Assembly: GCF_901875635.1 (NCBI RefSeq)
Contig: NZ_CABFMN010000142.1
Coordinates: 1 to 22,197, forward strand
Direction: 5' to 3'
DNA from: Xylophilus ampelinus
GTDB lineage: Bacteria > Pseudomonadota > Gammaproteobacteria > Burkholderiales > Burkholderiaceae_C
Length of the DNA: 22,197 nt
The first letter of the stretch is position 1, and every line of letters starts with the position of its first letter. Below the pieces are notes generated by a model. The model saw only the letters and a program-made list of their open reading frames with translations, ran no database searches and was not told where the DNA came from. Positions 7,196-14,440 of the stretch are shown here, piece after piece. Position numbers and translations under genes: made by a program.

Positions 7196-9856
7196 GTGAG
7201 GCGCGCTGCTACCGATTGGTTCGCCGCTCGATCTTGGAAGCCCTTTCGCTTCCAGCAGAAGGTCTGGCGCGCCCTCGCCGCCGGCGAATCCGGCCTCCTG
7301 CACGCCACCACCGGCGCCGGCAAGACCTACGCTGTCTGGCTCGGCGCCCTGCAGGCGCTGGCGCAAGTCCCGAAGGCTTCCAAGCCAAAAGTGCCCGCAA
7401 CGCCCGCTGCTCGGGCGCGAGCAGCTACGAAATCCATAGCGCCCCCACTCACGGTACTCTGGCTCACCCCCATGCGCGCCCTGGCCGCCGACACGCTGCG
7501 CGCCCTGCAGCAGCCGCTGGAGACGCTCGCACCGCACTGGTCCGCCGCCGCACGCAGCGGCGACACCACCAGCGGGGAGCGCGCCGCCCAGAACGCGCGC
7601 CTGCCGACGGCGCTCGTCACCACGCCCGAGAGCCTGTCGCTGCTGCTGTCCCGGGCCGATGCCCAGGTCGTCTTCCGCCACCTGAAGCTCGTCGTCGTCG
7701 ACGAATGGCACGAACTCCTGGGCAACAAGCGCGGCGTGCAGATCCAGCTCGCGCTGGCGCGGCTGCGTCGGTGGAACCCGCAACTCATGACCTGGGGCAT
7801 GTCCGCCACGCTCGGCAATCTGGAAGAGGCCATGCGCACGCTGCTCGGCCCCGATGCGCCCGGCACGCTGGTCCAGGGCCAGGTGCCCAAACAGCTCGTG
7901 GTCGATTCGCTGCTCCCGGGCCGCGCCGAGCGCTTTCCCTGGGGCGGCCACCTGGGCATCACGATGCTGCCGCATGTGGTGGCCGAGATCGCCTCGAGCA
8001 GCACCACGCTGGTCTTCACCAACACGCGCTCGCAGGCCGAGATCTGGTACCAGGCCATCCTGGAGGCGCAGCCCGAGTGGGCGGGGCTCATCGCGCTGCA
8101 CCACGGCTCCCTCGACCGCGCGGTGCGCGGATGGGTCGAGCTGGGGCTCAAGAAGGGCGAGCTGCGCGCGGTGGTCTGCACCTCCAGCCTCGACTTGGGC
8201 GTCGACTTCCTGCCGGTGGAGCGCGTGCTGCAGATCGGCTCGCCCAAGGGCGTGGCGCGGCTGCTGCAGCGCGCCGGGCGCTCGGGCCATGCGCCGGGGC
8301 GGCCGTCGCGCATCACGCTCGTGCCCACGCACAGCATCGAGATGGTCGAGGGCGCCGCGGCGCGGGCCGCCATCGCGGCCGGCCACATCGAGGCGCGCCA
8401 AACGCCGCAGCAGCCGCTGGACGTGCTGGTGCAGCACCTGGTCACGGTGGCGCTGGGCGGCGGCTTCGTGCCCGATGCGCTGCGGGCCGAGGTGCAGCGC
8501 ACGGCGGCCTATGCCCAGCTGTCCGACGAGAACTGGCAGTGGTGCCTGGACTTCGTTCGCCAGGGCGGCCCCTCGCTCGCGGCCTACCCGGACTACCGGC
8601 GCGTGGTGCCCGACGACGAAGGCGTGTGGCGCGTGCCCGATGCGCGGCTGGCACGGCGCCACCGCATGAACATCGGCACCATCGTCAGCGACGCCAGCAT
8701 GTCGGTGCAGTTCGTCGGCGGCGCACGCATCGGCAGCGTGGAAGAAGGCTTCGTGGCGCGCATGAAGCCGGGCGACTGCTTCCTCTTCGGCGGCCGGATG
8801 CTGGAGCTCGTGCGCATCCACGACATGACGGCCTGGGTGCGCCGCGCGAGCGGCGCGCGGCCGGCGGTGCCGCGCTGGAACGGCGGGCGCTTCCCGCTGT
8901 CGACGACGCTGGCCGACGCGGTGGTGCAGCAGCTGGGCGAAGCCGCCGCGGGCCGCTGGGAATCGCCCGAGCTGCAGTGCGTGCGACCGCTGCTCGAGAT
9001 CCAGCAGCGCTGGTCGGCGCTGCCCACGCCCGACACCCTGCTGGCCGAGGCCCTGCACACACGGGAGGGCTGGCACCTTTTCCTCTACCCCTTCGCGGGG
9101 CGCTCGGTGCACTTGGGGCTGGCCAACCTGCTGGGCTGGCGCGCCGCGCAGCAGGCGCCGCGCACCTTCTCCATCGCCGTCAACGACTACGGCTTCGAGC
9201 TGCTCAGCGCCACCGAGCTCGACTGGCCCACGCTGCTGCCGCAGGTGCTGGCGCCGCGCGAGCCGGCCGAGCTGCTGCACGAGGTGCTTGCCAGCCTCAA
9301 CGCGAGCGAGTTGGCGCAGCGGCGCTTCCGCGAGATCGCGCGCGTCTCGGGCCTCATCTACCAGGGCTACCCTGGCGAGCGGCGCAGCAACAGGCAGCTG
9401 CAGGCTTCGTCCTCGCTGTTCTGGGAGGTCTTCCGCAAGTACGACCCGGCCAATCGTCTGCTGGCCCAGGCCGAGGCCGAACTGCTCGCGCAGGAGCTCG
9501 AGATCGGGCGCCTCGCGGCCAGCCTCACGCGCATGGCCGGCCAACGCCTGGAGATGCAGGCGCTGGCGCGGCCGACGCCATTCGCCTTTCCTTTGATGGT
9601 CGAGCGCTTTCGGGAGAAGCTCAGCAACGAGAGCGTGGCCGACCGCATCGCGCGGATGGTGGCGCAGCTCGAGAAGGCCGCGGGTGGCGCGGTGCCGGTC
9701 GGCGACGCGACGCAGGTGCGCGAGACATTGGCCTTCGGCCAGGAGGCGGCAGGCGGCGCGCGCGCCGGCACGGCGGAAGACGGTGGCAAGGGCGCGGCCG
9801 CCCCGCGCGAGCGGCGACGGCGGCGTCCGCCGTCCAGGCCCTTGCCACCACTCTGA
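7196..9856 (+). CDS. Ligase-associated Lhr-core DEXH-box DNA helicase
   Basis: This 886-residue superfamily 2 helicase is of the Lhr-core type found beside the ATP-dependent ligase, a 3'-to-5' ssDNA-dependent translocase in characterised members. FRFQQKVW precedes motif I (ATTGAGKT, K43). Motif Ia is [11 protein letters not shown], motif II DEWH (169-172), motif III SATLGN, and motif [17 protein letters not shown]. The winged-helix and Lhr-core C-terminal domains follow. GTG 7196 is preferred over GTG 7190 because GAGG at 7187-7190 is then correctly spaced. Two unusual parts are repeat-derived: residues about 62-82, between motifs I and Ia, coincide with a 60-bp repeat (7381-7440), and the basic, proline-rich end, about residues 863-886, is encoded by a palindrome (9782-9849). 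Confidence 0.96.
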   Translation: MRRAATDWFAARSWKPFRFQQKVWRALAAGESGLLHATTGAGKTYAVWLGALQALAQVPKASKPKVPATPAARARAATKSIAPPLTVLWLTPMRALAADTLRALQQPLETLAPHWSAAARSGDTTSGERAAQNARLPTALVTTPESLSLLLSRADAQVVFRHLKLVVVDEWHELLGNKRGVQIQLALARLRRWNPQLMTWGMSATLGNLEEAMRTLLGPDAPGTLVQGQVPKQLVVDSLLPGRAERFPWGGHLGITMLPHVVAEIASSSTTLVFTNTRSQAEIWYQAILEAQPEWAGLIALHHGSLDRAVRGWVELGLKKGELRAVVCTSSLDLGVDFLPVERVLQIGSPKGVARLLQRAGRSGHAPGRPSRITLVPTHSIEMVEGAAARAAIAAGHIEARQTPQQPLDVLVQHLVTVALGGGFVPDALRAEVQRTAAYAQLSDENWQWCLDFVRQGGPSLAAYPDYRRVVPDDEGVWRVPDARLARRHRMNIGTIVSDASMSVQFVGGARIGSVEEGFVARMKPGDCFLFGGRMLELVRIHDMTAWVRRASGARPAVPRWNGGRFPLSTTLADAVVQQLGEAAAGRWESPELQCVRPLLEIQQRWSALPTPDTLLAEALHTREGWHLFLYPFAGRSVHLGLANLLGWRAAQQAPRTFSIAVNDYGFELLSATELDWPTLLPQVLAPREPAELLHEVLASLNASELAQRRFREIARVSGLIYQGYPGERRSNRQLQASSSLFWEVFRKYDPANRLLAQAEAELLAQELEIGRLAASLTRMAGQRLEMQALARPTPFAFPLMVERFREKLSNESVADRIARMVAQLEKAAGGAVPVGDATQVRETLAFGQEAAGGARAGTAEDGGKGAAAPRERRRRRPPSRPLPPL
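7381..7440 (-). repeat. 60-bp stem-loop repeat, copy 1, inside the helicase gene
   Basis: Read on the minus strand this begins GCTAT, contains TAGCTGC and CGGGCG, and ends TTTTGGCTTG. Aligned without gaps to the copy at 16681-16740, it matches at 39 of 60 positions with the same total length. It is in frame and encodes helicase residues about 62-82, a lysine/alanine/proline-rich segment between motifs I and Ia where the family normally has a shorter linker. Confidence 0.7.
9782..9849. repeat. Palindromic element forming the 3' end of the helicase gene
   Basis: GGTGGCAAGGGC at 9782-9793 pairs perfectly with GCCCTTGCCACC at 9838-9849. Nested inside is a second hairpin, GACGGCGG-CGT-CCGCCGTC at 9816-9834, with an 8-bp stem and 3-base loop. 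The stop codon of the helicase follows at 9854. The element encodes the arginine/proline-rich C-terminal tail and could also attenuate read-through or protect the upstream mRNA 3' end. No T-run follows, so I do not call it an intrinsic terminator. Confidence 0.75.
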
Positions 9857-9937
9857 CAGGCCGCACCTGGGGGCTCTATACACTTCGCCTCGCAGGGAGG
9901 TACGAAGAAATGATTCTTTTGCGAAACTGCGCGCTTC

Positions 9938-10648
9938 GTGGCCCATTCCTTCCCTTCTTCTGCCGCCGCTCCCACACCCTGCGAAGTCCTGTGGGCCGGC
10001 GAACATCTTCGACTGTTGCCAGAACGCGCGCTCTGGTGGCCGGCGCGGAACGCCCTCTTCGTCGCCGATCTGCACCTCGGCAAGGCCGCCACCTACCGGG
10101 CACTCGGCCAGCCGGTCCCGGGTGGCACCACGCAGGAGAACCTGGCCCGGCTCGACGCGCTGATCGAGTCGCACGCCCCTGCGCACCTGGTCTTCCTCGG
10201 CGACTTCCTGCATGCGGCGCAGGCGCGCACCGCGCAGGTGCTGGCGGCGCTGCAGGCCTGGCGTTCGGGCCATGCGGCGATGGCGATGACGCTGGTGCGC
10301 GGCAACCACGACAGCCGCGCAGGCGACCCGCCCGCAACGCTGGGCATCCGCGTGGTCGAGGAGCCCTTCGTGCTCGGCCCCTTCGCCTGCTGCCACCACC
10401 CGCAGACGCACCCCACCCACTTCGTGCTGGCGGGCCACCTGCACCCGACCTGCAGCCTCTACGGCCGCGGCCGCGACAGCCTGCGCATGCCCTGTTTCGT
10501 GAGCGACGCGCACCAGGCCATCCTGCCGGCCTTCGGCGAGTTCACCGGCGGCTGGGCGATGCCGGCGGCGCCGGGCCGGCGCTTCTACGGCGTGGGCGGT
10601 TCGGCCGTGTGGGCGTTGCCGCCCTCGCGCGGGGAGCTGGCGGCATGA
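9938..10648 (+). CDS. pdeM: Ligase-associated DNA damage response phosphoesterase PdeM
   Basis: This 236-residue calcineurin-type metallophosphoesterase is the fourth component of the ligase/Lhr-core cassette. The metal-binding motifs are complete: D44-L-H46 in VADLHLGKAATY, D89 in GDFLH, N123-H124-D125 in RGNHD, and H167-L-H169 in GHLHPT. Members of the family are manganese-dependent phosphodiesterases, but the physiological nucleic-acid substrate is not settled. The only in-frame start after the TGA at 9911 is GTG 9938, which lacks a nearby Shine-Dalgarno sequence. A strong GGAGG at 9896-9900 instead faces an out-of-frame ATG at 9910. The stop at 10646-10648 overlaps an ATG in an ATGA arrangement with the next small ORF. 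Confidence 0.93.
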   Translation: MAHSFPSSAAAPTPCEVLWAGEHLRLLPERALWWPARNALFVADLHLGKAATYRALGQPVPGGTTQENLARLDALIESHAPAHLVFLGDFLHAAQARTAQVLAALQAWRSGHAAMAMTLVRGNHDSRAGDPPATLGIRVVEEPFVLGPFACCHHPQTHPTHFVLAGHLHPTCSLYGRGRDSLRMPCFVSDAHQAILPAFGEFTGGWAMPAAPGRRFYGVGGSAVWALPPSRGELAA

Positions 10649-10752
10649 GTACCTGCCCGGCCGCTCCGAAGCCGGCTCGCACCGCAGGCGAAGCCGAAGG
10701 TATCCCGATGAGCTGCCCGACCAGCCACGGCCGGCGAGAGGTCCTCGCATGA
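10645..10752 (+). CDS. Possible 35-residue small protein linking pdeM and the cNMP-domain gene
   Basis: The ATG at 10645 overlaps the pdeM stop as ATGA, and the TGA at 10750-10752 overlaps the next gene's ATG (10749) as ATGA. GGGGAG at 10630-10635 lies 9 bases upstream of the start, a good ribosome binding site. The product is 35 residues, starts MSTCPAAPKP and contains a second similar stretch MSCPTS; it is proline- and alanine-rich with no recognisable domain or membrane segment. The reading frame is open for a long way in this GC-rich region, so the double overlap may be chance. I do not recognise a family. Confidence 0.35.
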   Translation: MSTCPAAPKPARTAGEAEGIPMSCPTSHGRREVLA

Positions 10753-11318
10753 CGGCGCGCCGTCCCGGTCCGCTGCGCGACGAGGCCGCGCGCATGCTGA
10801 TGCATTCGTCCATCGTGGCCGAGCTCGATGCGCACGAGGCCAGGCTGGTCATCGACGCGATGAGCCCGATGCTGGTCGAGGCCGGCACCGTCATCATGGA
10901 AGAGGGGCAGACCGAGGATGCCGACTACATGGCCCTGCTGCTCGAAGGCCAGGTGCGCGCCGAGACCGCCTCGGGTGTGGTCGGCGAGGAGGTGGTGATC
11001 TCCATCCTCAACCCCGGCCAGCTGATCGGCGAGATGGGCCTGCTCGACGGCTCGCCGCGCTCGGCCACCTGCATCGCGCTCACCGACGTGAAGATGGCCA
11101 CGCTGTCCCGCGCCGCGCTGCGCGGCCTGGTCGAAGTGCAGCCCGCGCTGGCGGCACGCCTGCTGCTGGCCGTGGCGCAGTCGATGGCGCAGCGCGTGCG
11201 CGAGAGCAACCGGCGGCTGCGCACACTGTCGCAGGTCACGCGCGCGCTGCAGCGCGAGCTCGACGCGACGCACGCGGTGAACCGCAAGCTCCTGGGCGAA
11301 GAGGACACCCGGCGCTGA
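10749..11318 (+). CDS. Stand-alone cyclic nucleotide-binding domain protein
   Basis: The 189-residue protein carries one Crp-type cNMP-binding beta-barrel (about 15-130). Its phosphate-binding-cassette-like segment is LIGEMGLLDGSPRSATCIAL, with E95 and R104 at the expected places. The rest (about 133-185) is a long, probably coiled helix rich in Arg, Gln and Leu. No C-terminal helix-turn-helix is present, so it is probably a signalling adaptor rather than a Crp/Fnr transcription factor. GAGAGG lies 7 bases before ATG 10749. It follows the repair cassette in the same direction with only the putative small ORF between, so co-transcription with pdeM is likely. Ligand (cAMP, c-di-GMP or none) and partner are unknown. 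Confidence 0.87.
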   Translation: MTARRPGPLRDEAARMLMHSSIVAELDAHEARLVIDAMSPMLVEAGTVIMEEGQTEDADYMALLLEGQVRAETASGVVGEEVVISILNPGQLIGEMGLLDGSPRSATCIALTDVKMATLSRAALRGLVEVQPALAARLLLAVAQSMAQRVRESNRRLRTLSQVTRALQRELDATHAVNRKLLGEEDTRR

Positions 11319-11339
11319 ATCGCCGGCTCGCCGGTGGCA

Positions 11340-11360
11340 GGCCGAGTCGAAGGCTCGGCC
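11340..11360. terminator. Hairpin after the cNMP-domain gene, possible terminator
   Basis: GGCCGAG at 11340-11346 pairs with CTCGGCC at 11354-11360 across a 7-base loop, 21 bases after the stop of the cNMP-domain gene. There is no T-run, so at best it is a weak or Rho-assisted terminator. It lies in the 128-base gap between convergent genes. Confidence 0.35.
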
Positions 11361-11375
11361 CGGTTCAGCAAGATC

Positions 11376-11435
11376 CGGATCGAAAGTGCTTCTCGCGCCC
11401 ATCGGACGGGCGAGTGCTGCTATCGATTCGATAGC
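11376..11435 (-). repeat. 60-bp stem-loop repeat, copy 2, between convergent genes
   Basis: On the minus strand it starts with the near-perfect hairpin GCTATCGA-A-TCGATAGC (11419-11435, 8-bp arms around one base) and continues with a GATGGGCGCGAG region. It matches the copy at 16681-16740 at 36 of 60 positions, weakest in the distal third. It begins 11 bases after the stop of the leftward TPM-domain gene and could serve as its 3'-end structure. Confidence 0.6.
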
Positions 11436-11446
11436 AAAAGGCGCGA

Positions 11447-11983
11447 TCAGAGCAGCACCACCGGCGCATCCGGCAGTTCGTTGCGGCGAGCGGGTGTGCC
11501 GGCTTCGGCCGGGAAATGCTCGACCAGCAACGCCGACACCTCCTCCAGCGCCTGCGTCAGGCCATCCTCGAAGCGGCCCTCGCGGAAGGCCTGCGCCATT
11601 CGCTTCGTCATCGCCGCCCAATCCGCCGCGTCCACATGCAGGTCGATTCCGCGGTCGGCCACGATCTCGATCGCATGCTCGGCCAGCAGCAGGTAGATCA
11701 GCACGCCGTTGTTCTGCGCCGTGTCCCACACGCGCAGCTTGCCGAAGAGCGTGATGGCGCGCTGCCGCGCCGGCGCGTCGCGCCGGATGTAGCTCCAGGG
11801 CAGGCCGGCCTCGATGCACACGCGGATCTGGCCGGTGTGGCGGCGTTCGCTCGCCGTCACGCGCTCGCCGATGCGCGCCAGCGCCTCGGGCGGCAGCGCG
11901 CGGCGCAGCGTGGCGTCGTCGGTCCAGCGGTGGCGCAGCAGTCGCTTGAGTCGGCCCATGAGGCCCGGGGAAGGGGTTGCCAT
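11447..11983 (-). CDS. TPM-domain protein, small soluble type
   Basis: This 178-residue protein is related to the TPM domain (named from TLP18.3, Psb32 and MOLO-1). Visible parts are a basic N-terminal helix (GRLKRLLRHRW), IGERVTASERRHTGQIRVCIEA, GKLRVWDTAQNNGVLIYLLLAEHAIEIVADRGID, and a C-terminal EGRFEDGLTQALEEVSALL. It has no signal peptide or membrane span and is probably cytoplasmic or peripheral at the membrane. The ATG at 11983 shares one base with the stop of the upstream TPM gene (TGATG), indicating translational coupling; a GTG one codon earlier is the alternative start. It is third in the lemA-TPM-TPM operon. Molecular function of this subfamily is not established. Confidence 0.9.
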   Translation of the reverse strand: MATPSPGLMGRLKRLLRHRWTDDATLRRALPPEALARIGERVTASERRHTGQIRVCIEAGLPWSYIRRDAPARQRAITLFGKLRVWDTAQNNGVLIYLLLAEHAIEIVADRGIDLHVDAADWAAMTKRMAQAFREGRFEDGLTQALEEVSALLVEHFPAEAGTPARRNELPDAPVVLL

Positions 11984-12900
11984 CACCAGTCTCCCGAGGC
12001 GCCGCCGCCACCGAAATCGCCGCCCCCGCCGGAGCTGAAGCCACCGCCGCCCGACGAGCCGCCGGACCAGCCGCCGCCCCCTCCGCCACCGGACCAGCCA
12101 CCCCCGCCGTACCCGGCGCTGCGTTCACCGGGCGCCAGCATGCGCGCCCCCGAGAACAGCGTGAACAGCAGGGCGACGAAGCCCGCGATGCCGGCGATCA
12201 CCAGGCTGCTGGTCAGCACGAAGGCGATCACGCCCGCGATGCCGCCGGTGGCGAAGGAACCGAGCTTGCCACCGACGATGGTGCGCAGGATCGGCCCGCC
12301 GATGGCGACGAAGAAGAACAGGAAGATCGCCAGGTGCTCCCAGTCGAGGTCGAGCAGGCCGCGGTCGCCGTCGCCCACCGGCGGCGCCACCTCGGGCAGC
12401 GCCTCGCCGTCGATGCGCGCGATGAGCTGGTCCACGGCCGCGTCGAGCCCGCCCGCGAAGTCGTTGTTGCGGAAGGCCGGCTTCATCTGCTGGTCGATGA
12501 TGCGGGCCGCCGCCAGGTCGGGAATGGCGCCCTCGAGCGTCTTGGCCACCTCGATGCGCATGCGCCGCTCGTCCTTGGCGACGATGACCAGCACGCCGTC
12601 GCCCACCTCGCGGCGGCCGATCTTCCAGGTGTTGGCCACGCGGTTGGCGTAAGCCGCGATCTCTTCCGGCGCCGTGCCCGGCACCATCAGCACGACGATC
12701 TGCGAGCCCTTCTTCTGCTCGAAGGCGGCCAGCTTCGCATCGAGCGCCTGCACCTGCGCGGCCGTGAGCGTGCCGGTCTGGTCGATCACCCGTGCCGTGA
12801 GCGTGGGCACAGGCAGCAGGCCCTGGGCGGCGGCGCCAGCCCAGGCGATCGCTATCAAAAAAATAGCTATCAGCGCACGCCAGACGCGGGCTGTGGCCAT
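11983..12900 (-). CDS. TPM-domain membrane protein with glycine-rich tail (YgcG-like)
   Basis: This 305-residue protein has, in order, a signal peptide (1-25, ending GAAAQG), a periplasmic TPM domain (about 30-165; VIDQTGTLTAAQVQALD, GDGVLVIVAKDERRMRIEVAKTLEG), two or three hydrophobic segments (about 185-250), and a 40-residue Gly/Ser tail from about 262. This is the YgcG-type layout commonly found next to LemA. The hydrophobic core of the signal peptide (LIAIFLIAIAW) is encoded by the complement of a 60-bp dispersed repeat. It lies 16 bases after lemA and overlaps the next gene by one base. A membrane-associated role with LemA is the usual inference, but the biochemical activity is unknown. 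Confidence 0.92.
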   Translation of the reverse strand: MATARVWRALIAIFLIAIAWAGAAAQGLLPVPTLTARVIDQTGTLTAAQVQALDAKLAAFEQKKGSQIVVLMVPGTAPEEIAAYANRVANTWKIGRREVGDGVLVIVAKDERRMRIEVAKTLEGAIPDLAAARIIDQQMKPAFRNNDFAGGLDAAVDQLIARIDGEALPEVAPPVGDGDRGLLDLDWEHLAIFLFFFVAIGGPILRTIVGGKLGSFATGGIAGVIAFVLTSSLVIAGIAGFVALLFTLFSGARMLAPGERSAGYGGGGWSGGGGGGGWSGGSSGGGGFSSGGGGDFGGGGASGDW

Positions 12901-12910
12901 GTTCGGCTCG
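12851..12910 (+). repeat. 60-bp stem-loop repeat, copy 3, over the signal peptide of the TPM gene
   Basis: It starts GCTATCAAAAAAATAGC, a 5-bp stem with a 7-base loop, and matches the copy at 16681-16740 at 41 of 60 positions without gaps. The leftward TPM gene starts inside it at 12900, so the repeat covers the start codon, about the first 17 codons and the 10 bases upstream. Confidence 0.7.
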
Positions 12911-12916
12911 AAGGTC

Positions 12917-13522
12917 TTACTTCTTCGGTGCGCTGAAGTCCACCGTGGGCGGCCTGGAGATCTCCGCCTCGTTCTGCACGCTGAAGTTCGGCTTGGGGTC
13001 GTAGCCCATCACCTTGGCCGTGAGGTTGGTCGGGAAGCTGCGCGCCAGCACGTTGTACTCCTGCACCGTCTGGATGTAGCGGTTGCGCGCCACCGTGATG
13101 CGGTTCTCGGTGCCCTCCAGCGTCACGCGCAAATCGCGGAAGGCTTGGTTGGCCTGCAGCTGCGGGTAGCGCTCCGACACCACCATCAGGCGCGACAGGG
13201 CGCTCGACAGCTCGCCCTGCGCCTGCTGGAACTTGTTGAAGGCCTCGGGGTTGTTCAGCGTCTCGGGCGTGACCTGGATCGAGGTGGCCTTGGCGCGCGC
13301 CTCGATCACCTTGGTCAGCGTGTCCTGCTCGAAGTTGGCCTCGCCCTTGACCGAGGCGACGATGTTCGGCACCAGGTCGGCGCGGCGCTGGTACTGGTTG
13401 AGCACCTCGCTCCAGGCCGACTTGCTGGCCTCGTCCAGGCGCTGGAAGTCGTTGTAGCCGCAGCCGGTGAGCACGGCGGCGAGCATCAGCATCGGGAGCC
13501 AGCGTTTGATCATCGTCATCAT
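12917..13522 (-). CDS. lemA: LemA family lipoprotein
   Basis: This 201-residue protein begins with a lipoprotein signal (MMTMIKRWLPMLMLAAVLTGC, lipobox LTGC with C21). The LemA core follows: YNDFQRLDEASKSAWSEVLNQYQRRADLVPNIVASVKG, an alpha-helical middle with ALSRLMVVSERYPQLQANQAFRDL, then GTENRITVARNRYIQTVQEYN, and FP...VMGYDPKPNF. All are family signatures. ATG 13522 is chosen because GGAGG lies 8 bases upstream and the lipoprotein signal starts there; an open frame to 13612 is ignored. It heads an operon with two TPM-domain genes and is divergent from the gene at 13579, with a 56-base shared promoter region. The function of LemA is still poorly defined; it may scaffold the TPM membrane protein. 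Confidence 0.95.
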   Translation of the reverse strand: MMTMIKRWLPMLMLAAVLTGCGYNDFQRLDEASKSAWSEVLNQYQRRADLVPNIVASVKGEANFEQDTLTKVIEARAKATSIQVTPETLNNPEAFNKFQQAQGELSSALSRLMVVSERYPQLQANQAFRDLRVTLEGTENRITVARNRYIQTVQEYNVLARSFPTNLTAKVMGYDPKPNFSVQNEAEISRPPTVDFSAPKK

Positions 13523-13566
13523 GGTTCGGTCCTCCAACTGCGGGTCATTCGAAAGGAGCGCAAAGG

Positions 13567-13572
13567 TAGCAT
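13567..13572 (+). promoter_or_regulatory. Candidate -10 box 6 bases before the Rossmann-protein start
   Basis: TAGCAT ends 6 bases before ATG 13579 with no ribosome binding site between. This would yield a leaderless transcript, as proposed for the genes at 6100 and 16169. No clear -35 is visible. Confidence 0.3.
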
Positions 13573-13578
13573 AGGTCC

Positions 13579-14400
13579 ATGCCCTCCGATCCCGTGCAAC
13601 CCCTCCAGGCACTGCAGGCCGCCATGCGGCCGGCAGCCCGTCCTACTGCGCGGCCGCAGACGCTGCTCATCGCCGGCGCCACCGGTGCGCTGGGCAGCGA
13701 ACTCGTGCGCCGCCTGGCGGGCACGCACCGCTACGCGCACACGCGCGTGCTGGCCAGCGAGCCCATGCACGACGGGCTGCGCGGCGTCGAATCGGTCACC
13801 GTGCCGGCCGCCGAGCCGGTCGGCGCCTGGCCGGCCCTGCCGCATGCGCACGCCGACGTGGCCGTGGTGGCCTTCGACCCGCCGCGCCTGTACCACGGCC
13901 GCGAGCGCGCGCTGTGGGCGCCGGCACCCGCGCAACTGGGCGAACTCGCCCGCTGGCTGCAGGCGCAGGGTGTGCGCACGCTGGCGGTGGTGCAGCCGCA
14001 CGACCAAGGCAGCCTGCCTGAGGCCCTCAAGCACGGCCTGGCGACGATGGACGAGCACGCGCTCGCGGCGCTGGACTTCGACTGTGTGCTCATCTTGCGT
14101 ACGGCACGCAAGCCGGCCGCGCTGAAGCTCGGCCTGCTCGAGCGGCTGGCGGTGTGGATGCTGTCGGTCACGCGCTTCATGGTGCCCAGCACCGAGCGCC
14201 CGGTGCGTGGCGTCAAGGTGGCCGAACTGCTCGACGTGGCGCTGCAGATCGCGCCGCCCGGCGTGCACGTCGCGGCACCCGAAGTGGTGTGGGCGGCATC
14301 GCAGGGCCACACCCGTGCGGTGGCCGAGCGATGGCTGCTCGGCACTCAGGGCGAGGGCTCGGACCCCGTGCCCGCCAAGGACGCCTGGAAGGCCGTCTGA
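13579..14400 (+). CDS. NAD(P)-binding Rossmann-fold protein (atypical SDR-like)
   Basis: The 273-residue protein has an N-terminal dinucleotide-binding motif GATGALG (33-39) after a hydrophobic strand, TLLIAGATGALGSELVRRLA. This places it among NAD(P)H-binding atypical short-chain dehydrogenase/reductase-like proteins of the YbjT/HTATIP2 kind. The YxxxK catalytic pair of classical SDRs is not evident, so it may bind the cofactor without normal SDR catalysis. It is divergent from lemA. The NTF2-like gene follows 40 bases downstream on the same strand. The substrate is unknown. Confidence 0.86.
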   Translation: MPSDPVQPLQALQAAMRPAARPTARPQTLLIAGATGALGSELVRRLAGTHRYAHTRVLASEPMHDGLRGVESVTVPAAEPVGAWPALPHAHADVAVVAFDPPRLYHGRERALWAPAPAQLGELARWLQAQGVRTLAVVQPHDQGSLPEALKHGLATMDEHALAALDFDCVLILRTARKPAALKLGLLERLAVWMLSVTRFMVPSTERPVRGVKVAELLDVALQIAPPGVHVAAPEVVWAASQGHTRAVAERWLLGTQGEGSDPVPAKDAWKAV

Positions 14401-14424
14401 CGGCGGAGAAGGTGGGGCAGCAGG

Positions 14425-14430
14425 CACAAT
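14425..14430 (+). promoter_or_regulatory. Candidate -10 box for the NTF2-like gene
   Basis: CACAAT is followed after 10 bases by ATG 14441, with no ribosome binding site between. The arrangement parallels CACAAT at 16156-16161 and suggests a very short leader. No -35 match is seen. Confidence 0.35.
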
Positions 14431-14440
14431 CCGCGCTGCC

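Noticed and set aside
7216..10752. A 1178-codon open frame on the plus strand overlapping the helicase in another frame
   Set aside because: Low-complexity Arg/Ala translation and no motifs. Only its final 35 codons, with their own ATG and binding site, were kept as a tentative small ORF.
7133..10897. A 1254-codon open frame on the minus strand opposite the helicase and pdeM genes
   Set aside because: It is antisense to two genes with complete catalytic motifs, and its translation is rich in H, R, Q and G with no domain. High GC suppresses stop codons in this frame.
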